Below, in pieces: positions 43,388 through 56,087 of a DNA stretch of 64,000 nucleotides; the stretch's first letter is position 1; every line of letters begins with the position of its first letter. Location: positions 111,835,452-111,899,451 of the forward strand of contig CM035417.1 of assembly GCA_020310875.1 (NCBI GenBank). The letters are read 5' to 3'. A program made the translations under genes and the position numbers. The notes under the pieces were generated by a model. That model was not told where the DNA came from and did no database searches. It saw only the letters and a list, made by a program, of their open reading frames with translations. The DNA comes from Ceratopteris richardii. Taxonomy: Eukaryota > Streptophyta > Polypodiopsida > Polypodiales > Pteridaceae.

Positions 43388-44418
43388 TGTTGGTGCATGA
43401 CAATCATCAATTGATGGTTTATGAAGAAATGAAGTTAAGAAGTCAAGAAGAGAACAAATTCAGAAGGTTGAAGGAAGGATATATTCAAAAACCCAAAACT
43501 ATGTACACATATGTACATTAGCTGACTTATACTTCTGTCTAGTCATAAACTTGTATATATTTATCTATAAATACTTTGAAAAATGTCGGGCAAAGTGAGC
43601 AGGAGAAGAATAGAGAATAGGAAGAAAGAAATGAGTAGTAGTGAGTGTCATTAGACACATGATAAAGTGAGTTGATGTCATCAACTTCACTTAGTTGTAA
43701 TTTTTCTGAGAAATCGAAAAAACTTGCGCCCGATGTTTTGCTATCTTCTCCTTCTGTGTTTAATCTTTTGTGAAATCCTTCTGCACATATCTAAGTCCAT
43801 AGCTAATCCATCTATGGCTAGAATTTGAGAGTCTAATTGTCATCAGGTTAAGAGAATTTTGCATAGGAACATTCATATATAATGATGTTCTAAGAGTCGA
43901 CAAAACTGGCGCAGATTTCATGTTCAAAGAAATGAACATTGCTCAGTGTGTGGTGTAAAGTTTTACACAAGTGAGGGCTTAAAATTTAAGTTGGAAGATA
44001 AACCATCTATGGCTAAAAGATCTTGATCAAACGGCTTCGACATTGGGAGAACTATAGCTAAGAAGTTGCAGGTGTCAAAGTCGCTATTGCAGAGAAGGTG
44101 TTTTACACATAGGTAACTTGTGTGTATGATTTCTCAGAGTATACTAAATCATTTGCAGAGATTTAAGTTGGAGAAGGTGTGCAACCTTAAGGTGAAGTAG
44201 TCTACAAAGTTTTATCAAAAACTTTACACAAATGATCAGTCGATTAAGGATTAATCTGTAGCAGACTTTTCTGAGTAGTTGAATTTTTCAGAATAATCAA
44301 TTTTCAGATAAATTGGTGAATGATCTCTAAGTTTGGTGGAGTCTAAAGTTAATCTTGATATAGAAGTGATCTAAATTCAAGGTTAACTTGTTCTTTTGGA
44401 GATTAACACTCTCCATCA
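43388..44418 (+). repeat. 5' LTR of copia B
   Basis: 1,031 bp, begins TGTTGGTGCATGAC and ends CACTCTCCATCA. Confidence 0.95.
43566..43573 (+). promoter_or_regulatory. TATA box in copia B LTR
   Basis: TATAAATA about 180 bp into the LTR. The same site is present in the 3' LTR around 49000-49010. Confidence 0.55.
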
Positions 44419-44419
44419 G

Positions 44420-44431
44420 TGGTATCAGAGC
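44420..44431 (+). other. Primer-binding site of copia B
   Basis: TGGTATCAGAGC one base after the LTR; exact initiator tRNA-Met type site. Confidence 0.93.
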
Positions 44432-44642
44432 AGGTTGTGTCAAAATTGAAGTGAAGAAGACTCCAACTACTGCAGAAACACAAATCTTTACATCTCGAAG
44501 TTGCAAAAGGATAAAAGGTTGAAGAAAACTTGAAGGTAGACACATTGAAGCTATCAAAAGGATCAGAAGGAGTAAGATTCGAAGTCAAGGTACATTTATT
44601 TCTTGTAAAGGTTAAAGCTTTGAGACTACAGGTGAAGCAAGG

Positions 44643-47600
44643 ATGGGAGATAGTCTCCAAATTCAAAAGTTGGATAGAGAGAACTATCCAGCTTGGTCCA
44701 TGAGGATGGAAGCTCATCTTATGAGCAAAGATCTGATGGGATACATCACAGGAGAGGAAGAAAAGCCAGAATTTAGAGACTCTAGTGTTCTAACTAGAGA
44801 GGAGCTTGCAGACATGAAGAATTGGATGAAGAAGGATGCTCAAGCAAGGAGCATAATTTACATGGCAGTCAATGACTACCTGCTTCCTCACATTAGAGGA
44901 CTTGAAAGTGCATGTGACATTTGGAATGCTTTGGAAGAACATTTCCAAAACACAACCAAGTCAAGGAAGGCTTCACTATGGGCAGAATTTACTACCTTCA
45001 AGAAGAAGGCCTCACAATCAATTTCTGATTATGTGACAAAGATGAAGGATATTGCAGACTCTTTAGGTGTAGTGGATGAAGATATTGAAGAAGATAAATT
45101 GGTAAGACAAATTCTCACAGGGCTAAGAGGAGATGAGAAGTGGAAGCCTTTTATTTTGTCTATAGAACTTTCACTAGATCACTTTACTCCTGATTTGAAT
45201 CAATTGTTAGGTCATATGCTAACTTTTGAGAATGATATCAAAGGAGATGTTGATAAGAGTGCAGGTCATGCAATGTACTCTAAGGACAAGAAGAAAGCTA
45301 ACAAAGGAAAGCAACAATCAGGTGAAGAAGAAGGTACTTCAAATCAAGCAAACTTCATAAGAGGAAAAGGAAATGGCAGAAGTAGAGGAAGAGGCAGAAA
45401 CAACAAGGATAATACAACAGCTTGTTGGATATGTGGTAAGGCCAATCATCTATCTCATGATTGTTGGCATAATAATCAGAACAATGGTAATTATCAAAAC
45501 TTTAATCAAAGAGCAAGAGGTGGAAGATTTCAGAGAGGAAATTTCAGAGGTAGAGGTGGTAGGAACTCTTTTGGAAGAGGTGGAGGAAGAAGCTTCCAAA
45601 ACCAATCCTACAATAACACCTATTACAACTATGCATCAGATCAGAAGGAGGATTCGACTCTCATTATGAATGCAACTTGTGAAACTTCACATGAGGACAT
45701 GAGAGTGTTCTACATTGATTCAGGATGTAGTAATCATTTAAGTGGAAATATTGCTTTGATGACTGATCTAGATCATAATGAAATTAATCATACAGTTCAG
45801 ACAGGTGATAATACAAAGCATAAGGTAAAGTCAATTGGTTCAGTCAAAGCTAAGGATGGGAGCACTCTTCTGAGTAAGGTTCTTTATGTTTCCACAATTC
45901 CAAAGAATTTGATCAGTGTAGGTCAAATTGTGGAAAAAGGATATGAGGTAAGGTTTACCAATGATGGAGTCTATGTTGAAGACCCTAGTCAAGGGTATAA
46001 ACAGGTTGTTACAGGAAAGAAGGAAGGGAGGCTCTTCACATTGAAGGTACAAGGAAATGTTGGACATGCTATGTTCACATATGGAGAGCAGAAGGTGTCT
46101 GAATTGGATCTTTGGCATAAAAGACTTGGACACTTCAATGAAAGAGGTATCAAAGATATGATCAATAATGATTCAGTGCTTGGGTTGCCTAACATTGCAG
46201 GTCAACATATGACATACAGATGTGAGGCATGTCAATTAGGTAAGGCTCATAAGCAATCCTATTCCAAGCATGGGTTTATGTATTCAGAAAGACTTGAATT
46301 GGTGCATACAGATGTGTGGGGTCCTTCAAAGGACTTTAGTATAAATGGTTCAAGATATTATGTCATATATGGGGATGATGCTACCAGATGGATCACAATT
46401 TATGTGATTAAAGAGAAGTCAGAAGTGTTTAATACATTTAAACATTATCATGCATATGCAGAAAGGATTACAGGTCAAAGATTGAAGAGACTAAGGTCAG
46501 ATGGAGGGGGAGAGTATTTTTCAAATGAGTTCAATGATTACTTGTGGAATGCAGGTATAAAGAGAGAAGTTACTTGCAGGTACTCCCCTCAACAAAATGG
46601 GGTAGCAGAAAGAAGAAATAGGACTCTTGTTGAGTTTGCAAGGTCCATGATGAAAGAGAAGAATTGCCCAAACTATTTGTGGGCAGAGGTTGTAAATACA
46701 GCTACATATTTGGTAAATAGATTGCCTTGTAAAGCTTTGCAGGGTATGACACCATATGAAGCTTGGTGGGGTAAAAGACCTACCTTGGATCATTGCAGAA
46801 TATTTGGATGTTTGGCATATGCATATGCATATGTGCCATCTCAATTGAGACATAAGTTGGAGCCTAAGGCAGAAAAGTATGTATTTATTGGTTATGATGA
46901 TAAGCAAATGGGATACAGGTTGTGGAATCCATCCACAAAGCAATTCCTTGTGTCCAAGGATGTTACATTTGATGAGCAAGGTACTTGGTATGCAGGCAAA
47001 TATAATATACATGCAGATGATGAAGAAGTGGTAGATCAAAGAAAAGGTAAAGCAAAGATTCAATTACTTGATGAAAGTGAGAATAATGAAGTACAGGTTG
47101 AAGTTGAAGAGAGGCCAAGGTTTGATCCAGAATGTGATGAACCAGAAACTTCAAAAAGTGCAGAGGTTAGGAGGTCATCTAGGCACAAATGGCAACCTAC
47201 AAGGTATAGCTATGACACTTCATTCTTGACTACTAAAGATTATGCTTATTTGGTAAAAGCAGATGAAGATCCTTCTACATATGATGAAGCCAAAGGCAAG
47301 AGAAATTGGGAAGAAGCCATGCAAGAGGAGTATGATGCATTGATAGAGAATCAGACTTGGGATCTGGTTCCTAAACCTAATAGCCAGAAAATTATTGGAT
47401 GTAAGTGGGTGTACAAAACAAAGAGATTTGCAGATGGAAGTGTGTCTAGATACAAAGCTAGACTTGTTGTGAAAGGCTATGCACAGACATATGGAGTGGA
47501 CTATGATGAGACCTATAGTCCTGTGGCAAAGATGACAACCATCAGAACTCTCATAGCAATTGCTGCTTGCAAAGGTTGGAAGCTATCTCAATTAGATGTT

Positions 47601-48806
47601 AAAAATGCTTTTTTGAATGGTTATATTTCAGATGAAGTGTACATGGAGCAACCAGATGGGTTCAAAGATCAAGTGAATCCAAATTATGTGTGTAAGCTCA
47701 AGAGAGCTTTGTATGGATTAAAGTAGGCCCCAAGGGCTTGGAATTATAGGCTTGTAAAGTTCTTGAAAGAACTTGGATTTCAAGCATCAAAGGTAGATAG
47801 TAGCTTGCTAGTCAAAGCAAGTGAAGATGGATTCATTTATGTTTGCATTTATGTTGATGACATAATACTTACAGGAACAGATGATAAAGGAATACAAATG
47901 ATCAAGAAGCAGATGGAGAAAGAGTTCAAAATCAGTGATTTGGGGAACTTGTCATTCTTCTTGGGAATGGAGATTTTATATACTCAACATGGAGTATTTG
48001 TGACCCAAGAAAGGTATCTTAAAAATTTGCTAACTAAGTTTAAGATGGAAGATTGCAGGGTTGCACCTACACCTTTGGAAGTGAACCATAAATTGTCTAG
48101 ATTTGGAGGAGAAGAATTCAGAGACATGAAGCTCTATCAAAGTTTGGTTGGTAGCTTGATTTATGCTACATTGACAAGACCTGATTTGTCATATGCAGTT
48201 GGTGTGCTTTCACAATTTATGCATTGTCCTAGAAAGGAACATTGGGTTGCAGGACAAAGAGTACTTAGGTACATCAAGGGTACACTCAAAGAAGGGTTGT
48301 ACTATGGATTTACTTCTGATACAAGAGTGAAGATATACAGTGATGCAGATTGGGCAGGTAATGTGGATGATAGAAGATCAACACATGGATATTTGTGCTA
48401 TGTAGGAGACAAATTGGTTTCATGGTGTTCTAAGAAGCAACATACAGTTGCTTTATCATCTACAGAAGCAGAATACAAAGGTATGGTGGAAGCTGCAAAG
48501 GAGGTAATATGGCTAAAGACACTTATGAAAGATTTTGATGTGATTCAAAGCACTCCTATAATTTGTGGAGATAATATGAGCTCTCTATACTTGGCAGCTA
48601 ATCTTGTGTTTCATGCTAGAACTAAGCATATTGAAATACAGTATCATTTCCTGAGGGAGAAGGTCATTGATAAAGAGATTGAAGTCATACACACTCCTAC
48701 AAAAGATCAACTTGCAGATATGATGACAAAAAGTTTAGATGGACCAAAGCTACAGAGATTCAAGGATATGGCAGGAATCAAGAAGATAGAGAAGAACCTC
48801 AATTAA
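44643..48806 (+). pseudogene. Copia B gag-pol polyprotein, one in-frame stop
   Basis: A single frame from ATG 44643 to TAA 48804-48806 (1,387 codons), broken only by TAG at 47724-47726 (codon 1028), where copia RTs have Gln before A-P-R-A-W. Gag (about residues 1-230, UBN2-type) is followed by a CCHC knuckle CWICGKANHLSHDC (261-274) inside Arg/Gly-rich sequence (about 245-335). The protease site is YIDSG (Asp359). Integrase has H492, H497, C527, C530 zinc ligands and a D557, D620, E656 triad (35 residues between the last two). The RT active site is YVDD (1070-1073). RNase H includes DADW (about 1234-1237) and Glu1275 in TEAEY. All catalytic residues are present. The protein would act in virus-like particles and the nucleus. 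Confidence 0.95.
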
Positions 48807-48809
48807 TGA

Positions 48810-48821
48810 TTGAGGGGGAGA
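48810..48821 (+). other. Polypurine tract of copia B
   Basis: TTGAGGGGGAGA immediately before the 3' LTR, four bases after the gag-pol stop codon. Confidence 0.85.
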
Positions 48822-49853
48822 TTTTGGTGCATGACAATCATCAATTGATGGTTTATGAAGAAATGAAGTTAAGAAGTCAAGAAGAGAACAAATTCAGAAG
48901 GTTGAAGGAAGGATATATTCAAAAAACCCAAAACTATGTACACATATGTACATTAGCTGACTTATACTTCTGTCTAGTCATAAACTTGTATATATTTATC
49001 TATAAATACTTTGAAAAATGTCGGGCAAAGTGAGCAGGAGAAGAATAGAGAATAGGAAGAAAGAAATGAGTAGTAGTGAGTGTCATTAGACACATGATAA
49101 AGTGAGTTGATGTCATCAACTTCACTTAGTTGTAATTTTTCTGAGAAATCGAAAAAACTTGCGCCCGATGTTTTGCTGTATGCTCCTTCTGTGTTTAATC
49201 TTTTGTGAAATCCTTCTGCACGTATCTAAGTCCATAGCTAATCCATCTATGGCTAGAATTTGAGAGTCTAATTGTCATCAGGTTAAGAGAATTTTGCATA
49301 GGAACATTCATATATAATGATGTTCTGAGAGTCGACAAAACTGACGCAGATTTCATGTTCAAAGAAATGAACATTGCTCAGTGTGTGGTGTAAAGTTTTA
49401 CACAAGTGAGGGCTTAAAATTTAAGTTGGAAGATAAGCCATCTATGGCTAAAAGATCTTGATCAAACGGGTTCGACATTGGGAGAACTATAGCTAAGAAG
49501 TTGCAGGTGTCAAAGTTGCTATTGCAGAGAAGGTGTTTTACACATAGGTAACTTGTGTGTATGATTTCTCAGAGTATACTAAATCATTTGCAGAGATTTA
49601 AGTTGGAGAAGGTGCGCAACCTTAAGATGAAGTAGTCTACAAAGTTTTATCAAAAACTTTACACAAATGATCAGTCGATTAAGGATTAATCTGCAGCAGA
49701 CTTTTCTGAGTAGTTGAATTTTTCAGAATAATCAATTTTCAGATAAATTGGTGAATGATCTCTAAGTTTGGTGGAGTTTAAAGTTAATCTTGATATAGAA
49801 GTGATCTAAATTCAAGGTTAACTTGTTCTTTTGGAGATTAACACTCTCCATCA
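48822..49853 (+). repeat. 3' LTR of copia B
   Basis: 1,032 bp, first bases TTTTGGTGCATGAC (the terminal TG is changed to TT), ends CACTCTCCATCA. Confidence 0.95.
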
Positions 49854-49858
49854 AGATT

Positions 49859-51150
49859 GAGATAAATGATTTCATTCAACGTTTCTAGTATGATAATATC
49901 ATGGATAAGTGTGTTTTGTGTACGGGAATTTTGGCTACACTCTTCTTTGAAGAATGAGCACTCATATGGTAAGATACTTAGGGGCACCTATTGTTAGCTT
50001 CCACAATTGTTGTGCATTAGTTTTGCAGAGAACATGTTGCATTGCCCTATATTTGTAAGTCTATTTCTACTTTGATGAATTTTTGAAGTGTTGCAGAGTA
50101 TTCGAAACCTCGTTTTAGATTCTTTGCCTTTATGATATATTTGTTCTATATACAAGATTTTGTTGCTACAAAGAGATTCGGATATACAGAGTTCTTGGTT
50201 TGGTACACCAGAGTGTGATGACCGCAGTGTAAAAATTAACTTGAATGTATAGCCTAATAATGAAGAGTTTTTTCATGGTTGCAACAATATTCGAAATTCT
50301 AACATGCTTGTTTATGTTTCTTAAGCGAAAGAGCTCTAGTCATAAACGTTTTATTTTTGTCTTTTAAGAACTACAAAGGATTTTTTAAATGAGCACATAG
50401 ATAGTTCGTCTAGATACGATAGTTTATGGGTCTTGATTGATACACTTCGTACATATTAAAACTACATTCTTTGTTATAAACGTGTCTTGCCATGTTCATC
50501 CAATGGTGTTATATGCAAATTTACTGGTTAGTATCCATTTTCGACTTCTGTTATCCCATTAAGATTTGAATTGTATGAATCACAAAGTCATATCTTCTTT
50601 TACTCTTCTCATGAGAGATGGTCGATACTCCTAGGCTACACCATTGACATTCCTCAGTTAAAGTCTTTAAGTTTGTCCATTGCTTCAAAATCAAAACAAA
50701 TAAAACCACAATAGAGCAAAAGGCACTCTAAAACATCATGTTATAAGAAGGTGGAATGCATTACTAAAGAATTTCCCGCTCAGATTAAATACCGTGACAC
50801 TGTTTTGAAAGGATCATTGATTTTGTTGTTATAATTCTGATTCATCATGGATGCTTTGAAAATATTATGATCTCACTTTTAATGATGTAATCACATCTAT
50901 ACTCTTTTCCTGTGATTGTTGAATGAAATGATGAATAGAGTTTGCAATGACAATGATGACCTTTGAATAGATATGACAAATATTTACTAATATGAGAGGT
51001 TTTTGAAGTGCTAATCATCTTCTTTGAATTGTTTGCATTTCCTCTACATCACCTTGAGTCCCCTTGAAGCACCCTACGTGTGCCGTGTAATCGGTAGTTG
51101 ACCTTATCCACCAACCATTGCTTTCGCCCCGACACTGATCAAGTATTCAT
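49859..51150. other. Gene-free stretch after copia B
   Basis: AT-rich; no supported ORF, repeat or element end seen. Confidence 0.5.
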
Positions 51151-52133
51151 CGACCATAAACTAGGCAAAGAGGGAGTAGATCCTCATTTCATAGAAAACC
51201 TCCACCTCATGATAGAACCTTTTGGATTAGTTGAAGCTGTATATACCATGTTACAAAGGTCACAACCTTGAAACAACCAAAGGCGCATGGATACTAGGCC
51301 AAGTCTAGGTAAAAACAATTGGATAACTATCTCACAATAGGAAGCGATAACCATTCAAGAAGTAACATCAACTGCCACCATCGATTTGACTATATAAACC
51401 TTTGTGTAGAGCTCACCCATTTTGCCTCAACACCTGTAATCCCCACCCATACCTAGGAAGTACACATTACCACCACATGCACAATAAGCACCCAATGAGC
51501 ACAATTGGTCTTTCACACCCCTCCTAACTCACCATCCCATATCGAAGCTACCATCACCAGAATCAAAATCATCACATCCACCCCTTCCTTTAGTTTTAGA
51601 GCACCCGTCCATCAAGCCACATTATTTTCTTCCATCATCAATCCATTGTACACTACCTCATCTCAACCCCTTGAATTAGTCCTAGGTCATCCATAGTCTA
51701 GGCTTATTGGCTTACCCTCGCACATGTGTTCCTATTATGATGCATCCATATTCTTTCATCCCTCAACCTCAAGAACCTGCCTCCACCATACCACCATCTT
51801 GGGCATCCCTTATAGAAGATTGGAGTACTCGAACAATCAAGGGTCCCTTATCATAGCACAACATACTCACTATTCATGAACACCACAATCATGGAACCTA
51901 CCATCCCCATCTATATGGTAGAAAGAGCATGTACAACACTATTCGAACCCATGGATATCTCACCACCCAGGACACCACCTGCTTCCCCCTACACTTCCTT
52001 AATCTCCCATTCCCCCTCCACCAACCTCACCGACACCTGTAACTCCATCATGCATTGCATTCACAACTCCCCTTCCCACTTCCCTTCCCCCTTCATTTAC
52101 CCCTATAAATATCACATCCATGTCTATAAGTAA
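51151..52133 (+). pseudogene. Pro/Ser/Thr-rich coding remnant upstream of coiled coil
   Basis: A coherent frame begins near 51137 (DQVFIDHKLGKEGVDPHF, then IENLHLMIEPFGLVEAVYTM). It is broken by stops and then gives way to Pro/Ser/Thr/His-rich open pieces, 51505-51696 and 51876-52133 (SPPRTPPASPYTSLISHSP). These are in more than one frame. It probably belongs to the same decayed polypeptide as the coiled-coil region that follows. I do not recognise it; it could be an extra ORF or gag-like region of an LTR element, given the LTR-like repeat downstream. Confidence 0.35.
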
Positions 52134-53637
52134 TACACTTGATACTATGATTGAGTGTGCCACACAATTGTGACACGAATATGAACATTTGGAAGAACAA
52201 AATACCATACTCATGGAGGAATCAAAACGATTACAAGCTAGAGTTATTCTATTGGAAGAAGACAACTGTACATTATGAGAGCAGTCTAACACACTGCAAC
52301 AAGCCGATAATGAACTTGAATCTTGAAGGAAAAATGTGGATCAAGAAGCTATTAAGAATATGGAGACTATGTTGCACCATGAGATCTACAGAAATGCTAA
52401 CTACAAAGAAACATGGGTCTTCTCTAAAGACACGGCAGTGGCTATGGAGGAGAACAAACATCTCCAACAATAGAATTAGGATAATTTGGAGACAACAATG
52501 GAAGGCACCCCAAAAGAAACAAAGAGTTCTAAAAGGTTTCAAGTAGTTCCTTTCGAAAACATTCTTGTATTATTGGAGGAACATTCAAACTTCTTGGATT
52601 CTTATGTGAAGTAAGAGGGAGAATGTGATCAGATAAAGAAGCTTCTAGCCATAACTAGTGCCGAAGTGCACGACGACATTCCCCTCCAACCTAATACACA
52701 AGAAATTGAGGCACTACAGAAACAAATACAGGATTTATAAGCACAATTGTCACAATATGAGTGACTATCATCCCCATCAATGGAACCTGAACCAAAGGAA
52801 TTAGTGGAGATTCTAGTTGAGGAGACTTTTGAAGATGCCTATGAGCCACAACTAGTACCTAGAGGTTGTGTAACTAAAGAAGGAAAAGATACATACAAAG
52901 CATCAGTACCTCAATGGTTCAAGAAAGTTGAGAAAATAGGGTGAATGTATGACGATAGGGTGGTAATATAGATCCAGTCTCTAGCTAACTTAGAAGACAT
53001 AATACTTAACTCAAAATGCTTTCAGAATCTATCACACAAATGCCTAATCACCACTTCAGAGATACAGTATATGCCATTCTTCGTGCTTCTTGTTGACTAT
53101 GCTGAAGTGAAATGGGTAATCAGAGATGAATGAACTTTCAGAATATAATTTTAGTCATGTGACCTCCCGAAGAGAGCTAAGAGGGGTGCCATCTTTCAAC
53201 TCAATTGATGGACAAGGTTGCTAGAGACATAGCTGAAAATGATAAGGACATGGTCAAATGGCTGTTTATACATCAAGTACAATCCATGCTAGTGTCCACT
53301 ACCTTGTCAATGGCCATGGCCCAAATTTGCTGTCAAAGTATGCAATGGCAAGGGATGTTCGGATCGGATCAATTATCTATACTTAGATCCACCAAGAGGA
53401 CCCCCTATAGTTACATGCATGGTACCAACAATAAGACACTGGTCACAAAGGCTCAAGAATGTACCTCACATGGTTGTGAAGATGTGCATGAAGATATTAA
53501 AGCTTATGACAATCATTTTCAAAACATTCAAAAGTGTCAAGGCCCCATACATCTCAGCTCCGAGCTTCAATGAAAGAAACTTCGGCCTAGTTTATGATAT
53601 AAGCAAGACTCCTTCACTCAACACCATCTACACATGA
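52134..53637 (+). pseudogene. Glu/Gln/Leu-rich coiled-coil coding remnant, family unknown
   Basis: From 52134 one frame gives about 270 consecutive codons of sensible protein interrupted by about ten stops, many where CAA, CAG, CGA or TGG would fit. Content is helical and charged (EYEHLEEQNTILMEESKRLQ, RVILLEEDNCTL, NILVLLEEHSNFLDSYV, EIEALQKQIQDL). It is followed by an acidic stretch (EPEPKELVEILVEETFEDAY) and SVPQWFKKVEKIG. After about 52945 several frames are needed; a last clear piece is 53419-53637 (APSFNERNFGLVYDISKTPS). Coiled coil then a compact C-terminal domain is the apparent layout. Not assigned to any family. Confidence 0.4.
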
Positions 53638-53972
53638 AATGCACAAATCAAATACATTCATGCTTGCTACAAGAAAACATTTAAAGAGACATCCTCAATT
53701 GGATTCTAGGAACGTCACTCATAAATATCCATTCCATGACTGACACATCTTTCAAATCTCTTTACAGTATAATAAGCTTTGCATGCCAAGCAACTATGTA
53801 TGCCACATCCGGATGTTCTAGGTCTTGTAGATTGGAAAGTTTGATAATCAATCTAGCACGTGGTCTTCGCCTCGATAAACATGATCTAGCAGCACATGTG
53901 TTCCAATATTACATATCATGCCCTCCACAACAAGGGTCTATCAAGGACGACAGATGCAAGAGAGGCGAGGTG

Positions 53973-54560
53973 TTGGTAGCCAAGGAAGCGACCCTGGTGC
54001 TCTAAGACAACAAGGCAGCTTAATATAGATGAGCCAAAGCGAGCAAGGGTAGAGAGAGGGCCAAGGAGGATGGAGCTGACAAGGAAGCCAATGTAGATCT
54101 GGCAATTAGGCCAACCAAAATTTTGAAGACAAGTCCCTTTAAAACAATGATTCTTATCAGTAAAACCCATTTTAAATCCCATTTTTGATACGTCAAACTC
54201 CATTTTGTACAAGTTGAGGATTCCTTGAGCTTCAGGAGTAGTAGAAGTACCTATGTATCAATTTTCATAGGTTTTACAGCTCATTTGAGCCCCCAAATTA
54301 GCTTAGGAACCTAATTTTTAATGAGATGAGATCACACCACATTTGAAGACGGTCAAAAGTAGGAAAACATTATAAAAGGAGCTAGAAATCTCACTTTTGA
54401 GTTTGGATTTTTTATGAAACTTTGCATGAAGAGCACCAAAATAAGAGATTCCATTGTCCATCTCTTTGTATTACCTTGTATGTGTGTGTGTGTATGTGTG
54501 TGCATGTGGTTTGCTCCTCACTCACACGCTTGTACTTTCACTTTCTCATGGTCATAATAC
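53973..54560 (+). repeat. LTR/promoter-like repeat, copy 2
   Basis: Same-orientation counterpart of 22849-23440: TTGGTAGCCAAGGA start, GGGCCAAGGAGGA, TATAAAAGGAGCTAGAAA (about 54371-54388), CTCACTTTTGAGTTTGG and TTACCTTGTATG, then a (GT)n run at 54478-54505. It sits downstream of the coiled-coil remnant, which suggests that remnant could be the internal part of this element. Confidence 0.6.
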
Positions 54561-55468
54561 CACCCTCATGTCTCCTCAAAGCGAAAATTATGAGGTGACC
54601 CTCCTCATGTTGATACTCATCATTGTGCTAGAGTGACATGTGTTAATCTTGGTTCATGTAAAGGAGTCTTCTATAAAAGTACATGCTTTGATATGTGTCC
54701 ACAAACTATTCATCATTGTATATGTAGAATTTGGTTGATGCCCACACATCCAATGATTCTTGGTTGATGTTCATAAATTATTTAGCCTTGTACGAGTAAG
54801 CTTTGTTTTGTTAGTTCTTAGTTGGTAACTTGAACATGTACACCCTAGATGATGACGACAGATTCCTTTGCGTCATATATGTAGGCTTTAATTTTTGTTT
54901 TTGGTAACAAGAGTCATAGTAGTTGATATTAAATGTCCCTTGGTTGTTGTCTTCATACCTTCTTTGATTGGTTGCATATTTGTACACCTTTGTGGATTCC
55001 AATAGTTGCTGTTTTTTATGTACAAAATTAGAATAATTGATTTTATGTGACATGAGAATGATTTTTTTAAGTGAGTTTGAGGTCCATACTATGTGCTCCA
55101 TGTTTCAAGGAATGTGCATAGTTTTTTCTTTCACATAATGGATTTTTTTCTTTCAATAAAAATCATATTTCATGAAGAATTTTCATCCTGTTCACTAACA
55201 TAGCATCTTGAGAGGCTATTAACATGAACACAAAACATGATTTAATGCATGTTCTAATTTTTTATTAAGCATTGAATTATAATTAATATGTGTGTTAAAA
55301 AATGTTTTTCATATTCTCTATGTAGATGTAGAAAGCATGTAATCTTTTGGAAAATTGTCAAAAAAGGACGCTTAAGGGTCGTGCTTTGGTATCAAACTAG
55401 TGTTAAGTTATTTGACTCATATGAAGGCATAAAATGGATGATTTTTATATGGTCTTGTGATGTTGTAG
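54561..55468. other. Gene-free AT-rich stretch
   Basis: No supported coding content or element boundary. Confidence 0.45.
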
Positions 55469-55675
55469 GGGCAAGGCACTTGCTCTAGAAGACGTCAAAG
55501 CAGAAGCCGGGAAAATGAGAAATCGAAATTTGGAGAGGGGGATGGAAATTCGAGAGATGCTCGTTGAGCCATGGAGGATCCTAATATTTGAGTTAGAAGC
55601 TTCACTTCCAAGCCTTTTTAGAGCGATCTTCTATTTGGAAAGCAAAAGCAAAGACAATTTATCCGAATGGTAATT
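55469..55675 (+). other. Possible short exon or coding remnant
   Basis: After a run ending TGATGTTGTAG (acceptor-like) one frame reads GKALALEDVKAEAGKMRNRN, then LERGMEIREMLVEPWRIL and ELEASLPSLFRAIFYLESKS, ending with TAA at 55673-55675 (about 67 codons, no internal stop). No upstream start or donor was identified, and I do not recognise the protein. It may be chance or a leftover of a host gene in the only part of the window not clearly covered by transposons. Confidence 0.2.
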
Positions 55676-56084
55676 ACGAATGTCGAGTCGTCGACCATCT
55701 CTCCCGAATCCCAAGTTCCAACTATGCAGATATAATCATATGGCTGGGATGAGTTCACATTGCAGAATGAGATATACCATGATCCGTTCATATGATATGA
55801 TCATATGGCATGAGGTCCGAGGGCAGCTTACTATTTTGGGCCCCGTGAGCGTAGCTGACCAGTGACGGGTTTCGTACCCTGAGGGCCTGAGCTGTGCACG
55901 GGAATTTTATCGATGGACGGTCATTGACTCTATCTACGGCATTTGCGTTCTTCGCTGGAGTCTGGACCTCTCTTCTCATATGAAGACGGCGGCATGGCCG
56001 CATGATGTAACCTGCATAGGTAGACAGAAGCTGCTTCAGCTCTCTAGTCCGAACCTATATATTTCAGCAGATTCTTTCCGCAGA
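55676..56084. other. Gene-free, more GC-rich stretch
   Basis: Base composition is higher in G+C than sequence to the left. Nothing recognised. Confidence 0.4.
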
Positions 56085-56087
56085 TTA

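Larger units (their letters stand above)
43388..49853 (+). mobile_element. Copia B: near-intact Ty1/copia retrotransposon
   Basis: 6,466 bp with 5' LTR 43388-44418, PBS, gag-pol 44643-48806, PPT, 3' LTR 48822-49853. The flanking duplication AGATT is perfect (43383-43387 and 49854-49858). By eye I count about 15 differences between the ~1,031 bp LTRs (about 98.5% identity), so it is the youngest large insertion here. A single in-frame TAG disables pol. Confidence 0.95.

Noticed and set aside
45840..47154. Minus-strand ORFs opposite copia B gag-pol (e.g. 46521-47063, 180 codons)
   Set aside because: Shadow frames of a strongly supported plus-strand gene.
47724..47726. TAG in copia B gag-pol as a programmed readthrough or recoding site
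   Set aside because: It falls in a conserved RT block where relatives have Gln, not at a gag/pol or pol/env border; CAG-to-TAG mutation is simpler.
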